From positions 2,593,502-2,657,501 of the forward strand of contig NC_049994.1 of the NCBI RefSeq assembly GCF_000003815.2: a stretch of DNA of 64,000 nt, in the 5' to 3' direction. The first letter of the stretch is position 1; every line of letters starts with the position of its first letter. This document shows positions 1 through 10,440 of this stretch, piece by piece. The notes beneath the pieces were generated by a model. That model was not told the DNA's origin and did no database searches. It worked only from the letters and a program-made list of their open reading frames with translations. The position numbers and the translations under genes were made by a program. This DNA comes from Branchiostoma floridae (taxonomy: Eukaryota; Chordata; Leptocardii; Amphioxiformes; Branchiostomatidae).

Positions 1-1018
1 CTATTACATTTTCTTTATTGAAGCTGTTGTGTTAATCAAATTTGAATTTAGCATTTCAGAGGGTCAGCTGTGTTACAAGAAGTAAGATATTTTTAACACC
101 CCTACTATTTATGGAACTTAGACTTGTCCAACTGATGCATATTAAGCAGGATGTGCTCAGATAGCAACCCTTGAAGGACATTTGACCTCTTTGCTTGACC
201 ACCACCGAGCACTGAACATATGCCACCGAATCCTCTGTACTTTACTAACCCTACCTCAGATTAGACGTTTATAGTAACATATGAGTGTCTACGACTGAAT
301 CCTTACAAAAACCACCAACGGAAGAAACAAGCTGGGGAGAGCTGACTTAATGTTACAATATCAACTTGTAGTTTATATACATTTTCGTATCCTCTACAGG
401 CGGTGTCTGAAAATTTCTACCTAGCATCCCTAGCTTCCAGAAACATACTGTACCAATGTTAATGCTAATTTCCCTGCCATTTTCTTTGATAAGAAATGTT
501 CTGATAGGGCTGTGTACCTAAATACCCGTACATATACCGTACTTTTAAAATGGTTAAGGTACAGGTCAGGACCTAAACATCTGTGTACATGTACCTGTAC
601 CTATACTTAACAAACTATATCACTATTGAAACCACTTATTAAGACTCAAGATAAGTAAATTCGAAATCAAAGGTGACAATTGTGATGATAGTAAATACTG
701 CTGTTGAAAATTAAGAAAACTGTCTTTTGATGTACAAATATCTAACTCTTCATACAAAGATGAAAATTTCTCACTAAAAATTAAAGACAGTTGGCTACAT
801 TTATAACTTACAGATAATTGAGCAAACCTGTTTAGGTGCAGGTAAAGGTCCGGACCTGTACCTCAACCCGTGTACCTGTACTTGTACCTGAAATTTCCTG
901 AACGCCGAGTTGTTACAAAATAGTTATCTGATCAAGTTATAACACAGTCTATCAATTTTCAAATAACACAATCTATTTTCTGATGACTTAGAAAATAATT
1001 TCTTTATTTTCTCGCTAG
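1..1018 (+). other. 5' intron of zinc-finger gene A
   Basis: No coding signal. The stretch ends in a pyrimidine-rich acceptor (tctcgctag, AG at 1017-1018). Degenerate GTACCTGTACCT-type repeats lie at about 510-605 and 830-890, with the palindromic core GGTCCGGACC in the second. The same motif recurs near 8700-8770 and in copy B. The matching first exon should lie left of the window, judged from genes B and C. Confidence 0.55.
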
Positions 1019-1025
1019 GTTGGAC

Positions 1026-1943
1026 ATGGCAACGGCAGGACACGGGTCTCACACTGGAGTAGAGCAGAACTGCTATGACGGGTCTCCCACCGGGGTTTCT
1101 CAAATTGCCTATGACAGCAAATTAAGCGATGCTGAAGACCAGACAGCAGCACAAAAAGTCAACTTAAAAAACGCCGGTGAGAAACCCTTCATGTGTGAGG
1201 ATTGCGGGTACCGGACATTTCAAAAGTCTAGGTTTTCCGTACATATGAGAATCCATACTGGAGAAAAACCCTACAAGTGTGACCAGTGTGACTATTCTGC
1301 CACTCAGAAACCCAATATGGACAAGCATATAGCGGCAAAGCACACGGGTGAAAAACCCTTCAAGTGTGACCAGTGCGATTATTCTGCAGTACAGAAATCC
1401 CACCTTGACTACCATATAGCAACACACAGTGGCAATAAACCCTTCATGTGTGGGGAGTGCGGGTACAGGACAGTTCAAAAGTCTGACTTATCTCGACATA
1501 TGAGAACCCACACTGGAGAAAAACCTTACAAGTGTGACCTGTGTGACTATTCGGCAGCACTGAAATCCAACCTAGCTCAGCATCTAGCAAAGCACCAAGG
1601 TCTAAAACCCTACATGTGCGGGGAGTGTGACTATTCTGCAAGATATAAATCAGCTTTGGTCATACATATAAGAAAGCACACCAATGAAAAACCCTATATG
1701 TGCGGGGAGTGTGGGTACAGGACAACTCAACAGTGTAGCTTATCTATGCATATGAGAACCCATACAGGAGAAAAACCCTACAAGTGTGACCAGTGTAACT
1801 ATTCTGCTGTAAACAAATCCACTTTGGACCAGCATATGGCAAAGCACACTGGTGAGAAACCCTACATGTGTGGGGGGTGCGGGTTTAGGACAGCTCGGAA
1901 GTCAACCTTGTCCAGACACATGAGAACCCATACCCGAGAATAA
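1026..1943 (+). CDS. C2H2 zinc-finger protein A, nine fingers
   Basis: Predicted nuclear DNA-binding protein of 305 residues. The first ATG in the exon is at 1026, seven bases after the splice acceptor at 1018; a TTG six bases upstream is not a credible eukaryotic start. An acidic/serine leader of about 50 residues is followed by nine C2H2 fingers joined by TGEKP-like linkers, alternating between a CGECGYRT type and a CDQCDYSA type. Every finger keeps its two Cys and two His. The whole array lies in one exon and ends at TAA 1941-1943, after the last HMRTHTRE. Gene C at 32447 is an almost identical copy with about six amino-acid differences. No KRAB, BTB or SCAN domain is visible. DNA target and function are unknown. 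Confidence 0.9.
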   Translation: MATAGHGSHTGVEQNCYDGSPTGVSQIAYDSKLSDAEDQTAAQKVNLKNAGEKPFMCEDCGYRTFQKSRFSVHMRIHTGEKPYKCDQCDYSATQKPNMDKHIAAKHTGEKPFKCDQCDYSAVQKSHLDYHIATHSGNKPFMCGECGYRTVQKSDLSRHMRTHTGEKPYKCDLCDYSAALKSNLAQHLAKHQGLKPYMCGECDYSARYKSALVIHIRKHTNEKPYMCGECGYRTTQQCSLSMHMRTHTGEKPYKCDQCNYSAVNKSTLDQHMAKHTGEKPYMCGGCGFRTARKSTLSRHMRTHTRE

Positions 1944-2002
1944 CCAAAAAAGGATACTCCGCTTGGCAGCTGCTAATTGAATTCAAAACACGTGCCCTAT
2001 AA

Positions 2003-3073
2003 GCGAACATCCCTAAGCAGGCCGTCATTGGAGATGAAGAGGAGTCCGCAGTGGAGATGACTAGAGACCTGCTGAAGGATGGGGTGACAGTCGGGGAGCT
2101 TATCACAGATGGGGATAGCCAAAGTTTCAAAGGAATGGCTAAGGTGATGCAGGAGGAAGCCGGCCAGAGAGTGCCTCGTGCACCTTAGCAGAAATGTGCG
2201 AAATAGAGTCAGCGCCAAAACCTGGTCTCCCACCATGTTCCCTGGGAAGAACGCTAACCAGAGAAAAATGGTACAGCACAGATTTGCTGTTGACCTTCCT
2301 GTCCGCCTGAATGCAGAACACGCAGGTCCTTCTAAAGTTTGGAATGCGGACGAGGAAAGAGCAATGGACAGGGCAATGCGAGCCATACCCCTGTGTTACG
2401 CGGGAGACCACAGCCGGTGTTACGAAGAATCCCTTGTTTGCAGACACCCATCACCTTGGAACTTTGACATGATACCTCTTCATGCAAGAGGACAAATCAG
2501 TTCAAACAGCTCTGACTGTAAACAGTTACGTGACATCATGGAGATCAGACTCGACAAGGCAGCACTGGAGAAGACAAGACACGGGGCAGACACAAACAAG
2601 GCAGAGAGTGTCAATAGACGGCTTGGTAAGAGTCAACAAAAGAACATTACCCGCTTCCGCACGCTTGCAGGGAGGATTGCTTCAGCACTCCACTCCTCCA
2701 ACAATGGCACCGGGCACTCGGTGGCTATGAAGGGACTTGCCGGTATTCCACTGTCCCGGAACTCGCAAGCCGTCCGTGTTCTGGAAAATATGATGGGGAG
2801 GCAAGATTTTAAGCGGTCCTACAAGATGGAGGCAGAAAACAAGAAAAGAGCAAAAGCCAACAAGATGAAAAAATTCCAGGAGTATGGCGAGTGCAGAGAA
2901 GTAGGCACATACAAGAGTGAATAGGTGATCTCCAAAGGTACGCGCAAGTCGCCGCGGAAGCGAGCACGACCAGACTATAGGACGGACCACGTGTACAGCC
3001 AACCAGGGAACCAGGCACCTGTGGATGACTATACTGATTCAGATAAAGACTCAGAAGAAGATATGGAACTGTG
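2003..3073 (+). pseudogene. Mutator-like transposase relic, copy A
   Basis: Two overlapping open stretches, 2003-2188 and 2178-2924, read as one broken protein. The first holds TDGDSQSFKGM, which resembles the first catalytic-Asp region of Mutator-like (MULE) transposases found in invertebrates. The second holds a cysteine/histidine cluster (GDHSRC, then CRH) and TNKAESVNRRL with an NNGTG stretch, which fits the conserved glutamate region of that family. A frameshift separates the two near 2180. A TAG at 2922 is followed by more open frame encoding a basic PRKRARP patch and an acidic DSDKDSEEDMEL tail. The TIRs and the N-terminal domain are not visible. It begins only about 60 bases after the stop of gene A, so it probably forms part of that gene's 3' UTR. 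The family assignment is from motif memory, not a search. Confidence 0.65.
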
Positions 3074-3082
3074 TTGACCACA

Positions 3083-3445
3083 TTACCTTGTTGAAGATGC
3101 AAGGGACACGCACTGTTTACGACTGTTGTTGACGTTGGCGCCTTCCAGCGACAAATGTTCAACCCGCACGCAAGTAGAGACATGACACCGGTGCGACACG
3201 TGGTGCTCAGGATCAATATCAAGGTTCCCAGTATAAGCCATATATGCAATCTTGTGTGCATGTAGCTTTGTACGCTTCGTCAGCGGCCTGTTTGGGAACC
3301 AAGAAACGTTCATCATTCCGTAACGAACTCTACACCTTTTAGAATTATACCCCCCATTCCACAGTAGACACGATTTGGTGGGGTGGGGACGAACTCTTGC
3401 AGATATTTTGTCTCTATACTCTTGACACCAATGTTGAACCTGCAT
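3083..3445 (-). CDS. His-Me finger (I-PpoI-like) homing-endonuclease-type protein
   Basis: A complete 120-residue ORF from an ATG at 3445; an in-frame TAG lies four codons upstream, so this is the natural start. The C-terminal half has the pattern S-H-x-C-H-x3-C-x4-H-x8-N-x2-R-x2-C, the same spacing as the catalytic His, the zinc-binding Cys/Cys/His/Cys and the metal-binding Asn of I-PpoI-type His-Cys box endonucleases. Upstream are CLLWNGG and AHKIAYMAYTG, as in the zf-His_Me_endon family. These nucleases cut DNA with a beta-beta-alpha metal fold. No N-terminal DNA-contact region beyond about 35 residues is visible, so it is shorter than I-PpoI (about 163). It lies antisense and directly after the transposase relic. 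Whether it is expressed is unknown; all key residues are present. Confidence 0.7.
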   Translation of the reverse strand: MQVQHWCQEYRDKISARVRPHPTKSCLLWNGGYNSKRCRVRYGMMNVSWFPNRPLTKRTKLHAHKIAYMAYTGNLDIDPEHHVSHRCHVSTCVRVEHLSLEGANVNNSRKQCVSLASSTR

Positions 3446-4205
3446 GTTGTACTATTCCATGGTGAGAACTCGTTAATAACGACTAAAGTGTACCAAACGA
3501 AATAAAGAGGATGAATAAATGACAGTTGGAATGTGTGTTCATGAGTTCCAGATGTCTTTTTGGGTCAGAGGTCAGACAGATAGTTGCGAAAATTAGAAGA
3601 ATCAGACCATAAACACTAGGGGAGGGGGGGGGGGGCTGTTTCAGTGCAGGGGAGACGATGGCATTAGCCTTAAGCATGCGAGCCTATGGTAAAATAGCCA
3701 AAAACAAGGCATTATATCTCACCATTCATACGTTTGGTGGTCGGTCGAGGATTAGCAATTACTTACATACGTTTTGGTAACAAAAAGTCACCTTCTGGTA
3801 GTGGATTATTAAGTAATCAGTCCATACCGACTGTCTCGGGAAATTCGATACGGCGTTTTTTTTTTTTTGCTACAGCCCCAGAAGTAAACACTGGTGCACT
3901 TTGACCCCCTGACCTAGTCCCTCCAGAAGCTCACAGCTAGCTGGGTAGGGTGACGCAACGGGGCAGATAATGACACCATATATGGACAAAATTCATTTTT
4001 TTTGGCAAAAACATTTTCTTTAAACCCCATACTATGCCATCAACCAGCAAAATGCCAAAATTTCAAAAATTCTCCCCCCCCCCCAAAAAAAAAAAATTTT
4101 CAACGTTTAAGTAGTTAACAAAAGAGTAATTTGAGCTCTCTCACCAAGCAGTCTCCACGCAGGCTGAATGCTTACGTCACCCAAATACGTTTGCTAGGCT
4201 TCATA
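3446..4205. other. Intergenic, no gene seen
   Basis: Contains homopolymer runs (G at about 3620-3634, T at 3857-3869, C then A at 4073-4097) and no convincing coding or TIR structure. Confidence 0.6.
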
Positions 4206-4209
4206 CGCG

Positions 4210-4407
4210 AAAGTATTTAAGCGTTATGCGTCGATCTGTAGTTTGACCTACCATCAATAGATATTCAGGTGTGTGACCTTTAACCTTTTCCCCGTCATTC
4301 GCCAATCTGTTATCAACCCGTGTTATGGTGTTATCCGACGATATCTCCTCCACACAGACGCGTTTTCTGGTGGAATTCTGAAGGTCTTGAACATCGCACA
4401 CCTACAG
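4210..4407 (+). promoter_or_regulatory. Candidate promoter and 5' UTR exon of the 6181 gene
   Basis: A TATTTAAG box-like motif sits at about 4213, followed some 190 bases later by a strong donor, CTACAG|GTAAGA, with the exon ending at 4407. The next good acceptor downstream, ttctttcattcttttag, ends at 6178, two bases before the ATG of the 6181 gene. Linking them gives a non-coding first exon and a 1.8-kb intron. This is inferred from splice signals only. Confidence 0.35.
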
Positions 4408-6178
4408 GTAAGACATTTGATGCTCCCTGGTCGGTATTTGTGTACAGAATTAGAGGACTGATGTGTTTTTGTTCGATAGGTGAGGGGGGGGGGGGTATTT
4501 TCTTTGAAAATAGGTCCCCGTTCAAAATGCAAACGGTAGACCCAAAGGGATAGACTTGTCATCACGAACGCTGAGCATTCCAGATTCCAAACGAGTTTCT
4601 GAACCTCGCGTGGGGGATTTGAAAGGGTTTGATGAAAGAACTGGGCTGTCTACCTGGCCTGTCTACCTGGCCTGGCTATCACGTCAGGCTACTCAGATCC
4701 CCCATTCATAGCCCCATCATATGGCACTCAGCTGATTGACAGGCATAGTAATTGCTAATCTCCAACCTGCCAGTGACCTGAGGCTGGTCTGTCTATGTGC
4801 ACCACTTGCTGGGCCCTTCGGGAATGTGTCTGTGAGGCATTCTTTGCAGGAACACAAGTACCACCACTGTGTGTAGTAGTAATTATGGGGACGTGTTCCA
4901 GATCCTAATTTTGAAGCTGTTTAGTCTTGCATTTCAGGACTACATGTATTCCTAAAAACTGTTAGTCAAGACTATTCCTAAAATGAAGTATTTGCAAAGT
5001 ACAGTAACAAATGACTCCAATTTCACATGTTATATAAAACCTAGTCTAGAAAATACTCCTTTATCATTCTATTTTGTCAAAAGATTTTATAACGGTAAGG
5101 TTTTCTTGTTATTCCGGCAATATGGCATTACTAGTATATGTACTAGATTGGTCTGAAAATTGCAAGCTAGTGATTACTTAGTATTTTGATTGTTGCCTGG
5201 CCAATCTTCTAGGACTCCTAACTTGTTGTGTTGGGTGAATGTTTGACCTACAAAACAGAGGTTCTGGGTTCATATCCTTTGACATGTCACAAAAGCTGTG
5301 CTGGTAATACAGGATAACAATCCACAGGCTCAAAAAGGCTATGTGACTACCAACATGGTCCTCCCCAGAGGATAAAACAAGGGCGGCCTCCACTATGTTC
5401 CTGGCCCAGCACCACTATAACGTTACTACTTTTAAAATTTAGTGTGTTTCTTCCAATTTTCCTGGTTAGGTTTGCTAAAATTCATGACACTTCACAGATT
5501 TTCGTGCCAAGCGGTGTCAGTTTTCCAATCAGCGTTGGCTGCAAAAACTTGTGAATGGGCGATGATCAAAACAATAGTCGTTTCACTATTGCTAAAGGAA
5601 TTGCTATTATTCTTGGAGAACTTGACACCTTCTGCCATTGCAAAATGATCCCATTTTCATGAAACGTCTTCACGTAACGCAGCGAACCAAAGAGGATTAA
5701 AGATATCAGACGCTATAAATCAACACACCTCACGGTCGACTTAATTGAAAATCTGTAGTACTGATATCTAATAGGGAGGAATCAGATTAAAAGATACTAG
5801 ATGCCACCGACAGATCAGAGTATATCTTCAATGGCAACAACTCCCCATTAGTCAAATATTAAAAAAAGCATCGACCGCTATGTTATTATAAACATATCGA
5901 TACTAATGACATGCCCCACTTGATTAAAACATTATATCAAAATATTAAAAACTTCTTGAAAAATGTTGAGAAATTGCTACGTTTCCCCCTATGTTGTTTG
6001 TGTTTATTCTCTTTTTTACCATGAGTCATTTTAACTCAGTTACTGCCTGCAATGACGAATTATGAACTGTGTTGTATCCCGCATGAGATATGATATCCAA
6101 ACATTGTTACTAGTATACTGTACGTTAAACAACTAAGGAGTTAAAACTTCCAATGCATATTTTCTTTCATTCTTTTAG
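4408..6178 (+). other. Probable intron, no coding content
   Basis: AT-rich, without long frames. A short direct repeat (ctgtctacctggcc twice) lies at about 4647-4672. The stretch ends in the polypyrimidine acceptor at 6178. Confidence 0.45.
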
Positions 6179-6180
6179 AC

Positions 6181-7020
6181 ATGGCGGAATGCACACGTTT
6201 ACCTCATGTTAGAGATTATCACGCAGATCAAATTGTGCACGTGAAAAGAGAGGAGACAGGAGACACTGTATGGCAACAGGAGGGACAAGAGAACGTGCTC
6301 TCTGTAACATGTACGGAGCAGAGCAGCCAGGGTTCGGCGAACAATACGTCTTCTGAATGGGAGACAATGCACACATGTGTGCCTCCTGTTAGAGAGTGCA
6401 ACGCAGACCAAACTGTAGACACAACGCACATCAAAAAGGAGGAGACAGGAGACACTGGATGGCAACAGGAACAAGATAACGTGCTCTCTGGAACATGTGC
6501 GGGGCAAAGCAGCCAGGGTTCAGCGAACAACACGTCTTCAGAATCGAGCAGAAGGCACGCTGACCGTCCATTGATTATGAGAGTTGCTGCACCCATTCGC
6601 TCTGACATGGATGAAAAGCTCACTAGGGTTTTTCGACAAGAAAAGGAGGTAAACGGTATTCTCTGCTCAGCTGTGGAGTTTTGGATGGACACAAATCAGA
6701 CAAAATTCCTCATCCAAGTGGAACTGGGAAAGAATAACGGTCACGGGCACTATAAGTGTCCATGGCCTTCATGTTGGTACGGAAGAAAGGCGAGGCATCA
6801 CGTTGCAGACCACATCAGGAAAGTACACATGGGTCCCAACTTTTGTCCGGAATGTGGCCACATGACCAAGTCCCTAGGAGCGATCCACAAGCATCGCAAG
6901 CGAACAGGACATAACACAGGACCGTCACCGCTGTTTAGCATATACCAGCTTGCTGCCATCAAAAGTTACTCTAGAGAAGTATGTAGCGAATTTGGTGTTT
7001 ACCTTTCTGAAGTACAGTAG
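6181..7020 (+). CDS. Protein with duplicated N-terminal module and two atypical zinc fingers
   Basis: 279 residues from an ATG placed two bases after a splice acceptor. Residues about 9-60 and 66-121 are a tandem repeat of roughly 57 residues (VRxxxADQ, then KxEETGDT, then SSQGSANNTSSE). Each copy carries a psi-K-x-E SUMO-type motif (VKRE, IKKE). The C-terminal third holds a C-x4-C finger (CPWPSC) ending in H..H, then a C-x2-C-x12-H-x5-H finger (CPEC to RTGH), and a conserved tail ending SLSEVQ-like. A likely nuclear nucleic-acid-binding role is inferred from the fingers; no named family was recognised. The C-terminal 124 codons recur, broken, at 34776-35146. A possible poly(A) signal AATAAA lies at 7273. 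Confidence 0.75.
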   Translation: MAECTRLPHVRDYHADQIVHVKREETGDTVWQQEGQENVLSVTCTEQSSQGSANNTSSEWETMHTCVPPVRECNADQTVDTTHIKKEETGDTGWQQEQDNVLSGTCAGQSSQGSANNTSSESSRRHADRPLIMRVAAPIRSDMDEKLTRVFRQEKEVNGILCSAVEFWMDTNQTKFLIQVELGKNNGHGHYKCPWPSCWYGRKARHHVADHIRKVHMGPNFCPECGHMTKSLGAIHKHRKRTGHNTGPSPLFSIYQLAAIKSYSREVCSEFGVYLSEVQ

Positions 7021-7540
7021 CGTTTTGCCTGTGATTAATTTTGAGATATGTAAATAGAATCAGAATTGAGATTAATCAAGTTGTTTAAACCCTCATGTGT
7101 GGTGACCATGTTAACTGTAGTTAACAGTAGTGCGCCTGCTAGCTACTCTTTATTAATATATGGAAACTAGATACCGATGTGGATAGTCTCCTTGCAAGCA
7201 GATGTAGGGTCCGGCACACTCCTAATGTTTAGTACTTAATGTTCCTTGCAACTGTTGGAATGTCAGCGTAAAAATAAAACATTTTGAACACGGCTTATTG
7301 CATCATGATGATTTCTTAATCCCAATAGAAATATTGGTGAAATAGGATGTTAAAAATATCTAATATTGATATATTTACCGTTTTAGATACCATTTGATTC
7401 TATTAGAACTATATATACTGACTAGATAGCTTAGACATTCTGTCAATAGACTTAAAAAAACAGTGCTGTAGTCGTTTATGCATACCGAATGCGAAAATTT
7501 AAAATACCCTAGGCCCCCCTCCCCTACTACTAGTAGTATT
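7021..7540 (+). other. 3' flank of the 6181 gene
   Basis: Holds the AATAAA at 7273-7278. It stays alignable to 35147-35700, with many more differences than in the coding part. No exon of the minus-strand gene at 7951 was found here. Confidence 0.5.
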
Positions 7541-7579
7541 TCAATCCAAAACTGAAAAAAAAAAAGAAATTTGAATCAC

Positions 7580-7951
7580 CTCAAAAGCAGACTTGGGCCG
7601 CGGATCTTCATCAGTCTTTCCACTGGCCGTCTTGTCCACCTCGATGCGGACAAAACATCCGAATTGTCGGCAGGCATGCCCGACCTTTAGGCCAGCGTAG
7701 ACCTCGACACCTCTTCCGACTTTTTCTTCATTGCAGAAGTATTGCACATGGGTGGTTCTTGAAAGAATATCGCTGAAGTTCACCGGCCTGAACTCGCTTG
7801 TCGCAACAGGTTTCTCATATAACTGGGCAAATGTAACGTCACCTTGTCCACAACCAATCGCGTACCAATTCACAACACCGCCACCCTTCCGTGTCACTTT
7901 GATGCTTACATAATTCGAAGGAAAATCACGATCAGTTGAATTCGTCGCCAT
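7580..7951 (-). CDS. First coding exon of an unrecognised gene (partial)
   Basis: An ATG at 7951 opens 124 codons (MATNST...) that run into a good donor, TTGAG|GTGATT, so the exon ends at 7580; read-through gives 136 codons and a low-complexity end. The peptide has a VSIKVTRKGGG strand-like start, several Gly/Val-rich segments and four cysteines, with no signal peptide or membrane segment. I do not recognise a family. No acceptor with a continuing frame is visible in the 500 bases downstream before the oppositely oriented 6181 gene, so the rest is either a tiny exon, far away, or lost. It could be an orphaned exon of a degraded gene. Confidence 0.5.
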
Positions 7952-8126
7952 TTTCAGTTATTTTGGCAAGTTTCGGTTAACATCGATGCGCATGTGCAAG
8001 GAATAGTTTACGACAAAATCAGTACGTTTTGCGATAGGAGAAGACGCAAAAGATGCATTTTACGACATTAGTATGGATTTTCGGCATATATTTGCTGGTG
8101 TTGAAGCTGGTTTGAACGATGCTTGA

Positions 8127-9010
8127 AAACTTTTTTTTTTTTTTGGAATCGGCCGAAAATTGGTGCGCACGCGGATGTCATCCATAGAATCAAATCAACA
8201 TGGCCTAATAAAAATATAAGTGGTGGAGTCGGAAAAGCAAGTTCGATAGGGCCATGTCAATTTGATCATAAGAATGACATCCTCTGGGAGCCCCAAAACT
8301 GATGCGAGCGCGCGGATAAAAAAGTTTGGCCAAAGAAAATTGCATTCGGTATGAAATCTAGGTGGTCAGGAAGGTTGAACATAGGACTAAAGACACATAG
8401 TATGGTATACCAACAATAAGATGTAGGGACCGGTACATCGTACGGGTAAAAAACGTTCTTTTTTCTTCTTGGATGGGTCCGAAAAAAACCTAAAAATAAC
8501 AAGAGCGAAGTCGAGTAGATTTTATAGTCATTTGTACCAAGTTTCTACAGCCAAAGGTACACAGGCAGGTACACAGCCAGCCTTAATGAACATATGATTT
8601 AAAACGCCAGTGCATGGGAGTCAGATGCTCCACCAAACAGCTTCATTTGCAGCAAAATTGACCGTTGTTTTGAGTAACGCCAATTCATAAGTTTTCCCAG
8701 ACAGGTCCGGAGCTGATCCTCTGGACTAGAACAGGACCTGTACCTGAATATTCTGTACTTGTACCCATCCCTACCAACAATAGATTCTTTCCTTTTTTGT
8801 TCTTTCATGTCTTAGTCTTCTACTATGGCATCATTTTATGACATTATGTATCTATTTTCTGATACTTTTTTTTTTCAATCTACGGTATGTTTATGCTCAT
8901 TTTACAGCTGCTTTGTGCGGTTTACAGTACGATCGAAAACTCTTTTTAGGAAACGTCCGAAAAGTGATAAGCGCGGATGCCATCCATATAATCAAATCAA
9001 AATGGCGTTT
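8127..9010. repeat. Remnant ends of a Harbinger-like MITE family
   Basis: 8127-8215 and 8931-9010 both run T-rich stretch, CGGCCGAAAA or GTCCGAAAA, then GCGGATGYCATCCATA and AATCAAATCA. This matches the subterminal sequence of the complete element at 19224-19718 (GCGCGGATGTCATCCATA). A third, weaker piece with GCGAGCGCGCGGAT lies near 8305. The partner ends needed for whole elements are not clear, so these are solo or scrambled ends. GTACCTG-type repeats lie at 8700-8770. Confidence 0.45.
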
Positions 9011-9015
9011 CTATT

Positions 9016-9974
9016 AATATACTGTAGTGGACATTTCAATTGTGATGTCAGTGGAAAGCATAACTTTATTGAAGAAAAATGAATGACATGTAAAACAATT
9101 AATAGAACAAAAAAAAAAAAAAACGCCTGTAACCTATGTAAATTTTTAACTCAAATTCAGGACGCGAACAAGTGTCTGTTGATTCTAATGTCACTAAATG
9201 AAAACCGACTTATCATGATCAGGTTGATATAAACTGTTATATCGGTTGTATCGGTTTGAAATGTTTATTCCAGTTATTGACAGAATAATGCCAAAGGACT
9301 TACTTCTCTACATGTTTACAAACAAAAGAAACTAACGATGAAAAAAATCTACCTACATTAACTAAACTGGTATAACAGGTACCTGAGAGCTGAAGTGAAC
9401 TACTACATTGGTGCAATTAACAAATATTGTTCCCAAAGGGCTCAATAGTGACAACTCAACAGCAGTCTTTCGTAGCACAAGTACAACTGCTTCCAACAGT
9501 TCGCCAATTATTATGGCTATGTCCCGTTATTAGCATAAAACTTATAACAACATCGCTACTATTTAAAAGAATACTATAAACTAAATAAACAAGTGAGGAA
9601 CAAATAACAAGTTGGCGAATATAAACAAAGTTCAACATGTGACAAAATCTACTCTATTATAAAACAACTTTGCATGGTTCTACCATGGACAACATAGAAA
9701 CATAAGGCCGGAAATCAACTAGCAAATTTATCGATATTGATCTTTTTCCCAGCAAACTTGAACCTTACTTCGGAGCAGAACACTAAGTCATCTGCAAGGT
9801 TATTATCATCACAATGAAAACCTTAATGCAAACAAAAGATATAAGAAAAATATAGACATAAGAAGTATCAAACTGCTCTATCCAAATAAAATGTAAAGAC
9901 AAAACACTTATATGTATGTTGGCATTGGCATAAAATCCTTCAAACTGCCAGACCAGCATCTGTCTTGTAATACG
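9016..9974. other. Intergenic, nothing recognised
   Basis: AT-rich spacer with a poly(A) run near 9109-9124 and no coding or repeat structure that I can support. Confidence 0.5.
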
Positions 9975-10046
9975 ACACTTGCGTGACTTGCCTCCTTGTA
10001 AGTCTGCATGTGTTTGCTAAGGTTGCTTTGTTTACTGAACTGCCTA

Positions 10047-10178
<132 letters not shown>

Positions 10179-10440
10179 TTAGAGTGCCATGCTGACTGAA
10201 CTGCCTACTGCACTCCTCACACTTGTACGGTTTCTCTCCTGTGTGAGTCCGGATGTGTTTTTTCAGAGCACCCAGTTCACTGAACTGTCTGCTGCACGCC
10301 TCACACTTACATTAAAGGGTTTTTCTACTGTGTGAGTCCATATATGTCTCTTCAGAGTACCCAGCTGACTGAACTGCCTGCTGCACTCCTCACACTTGTA
10401 GGGCTTCTCACCCGTGTGAGTCCGCATGTGAATTTTCAAA

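Larger units (their letters stand above)
1..3140 (+). repeat. Segmental duplication, copy A
   Basis: Position 1 aligns with 31421 and the match runs, nearly base for base, through zinc-finger gene A and the transposase relic to 3140 (34775 in the other copy). By eye the zinc-finger part differs by only one or two percent. The left edge lies outside the window. The homology resumes at 6649, so copy A carries an extra 3.5 kb at 3141-6648. Either a true duplication or an unmerged haplotype could give this picture; the different rearrangements and the presence of both on one scaffold favour a true duplication. Confidence 0.9.

Noticed and set aside
1164-1641. Minus-strand frames over the zinc-finger genes (also 16329-17221 and 32585-33062)
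   Set aside because: Antisense shadows created by the periodic finger/linker sequence.
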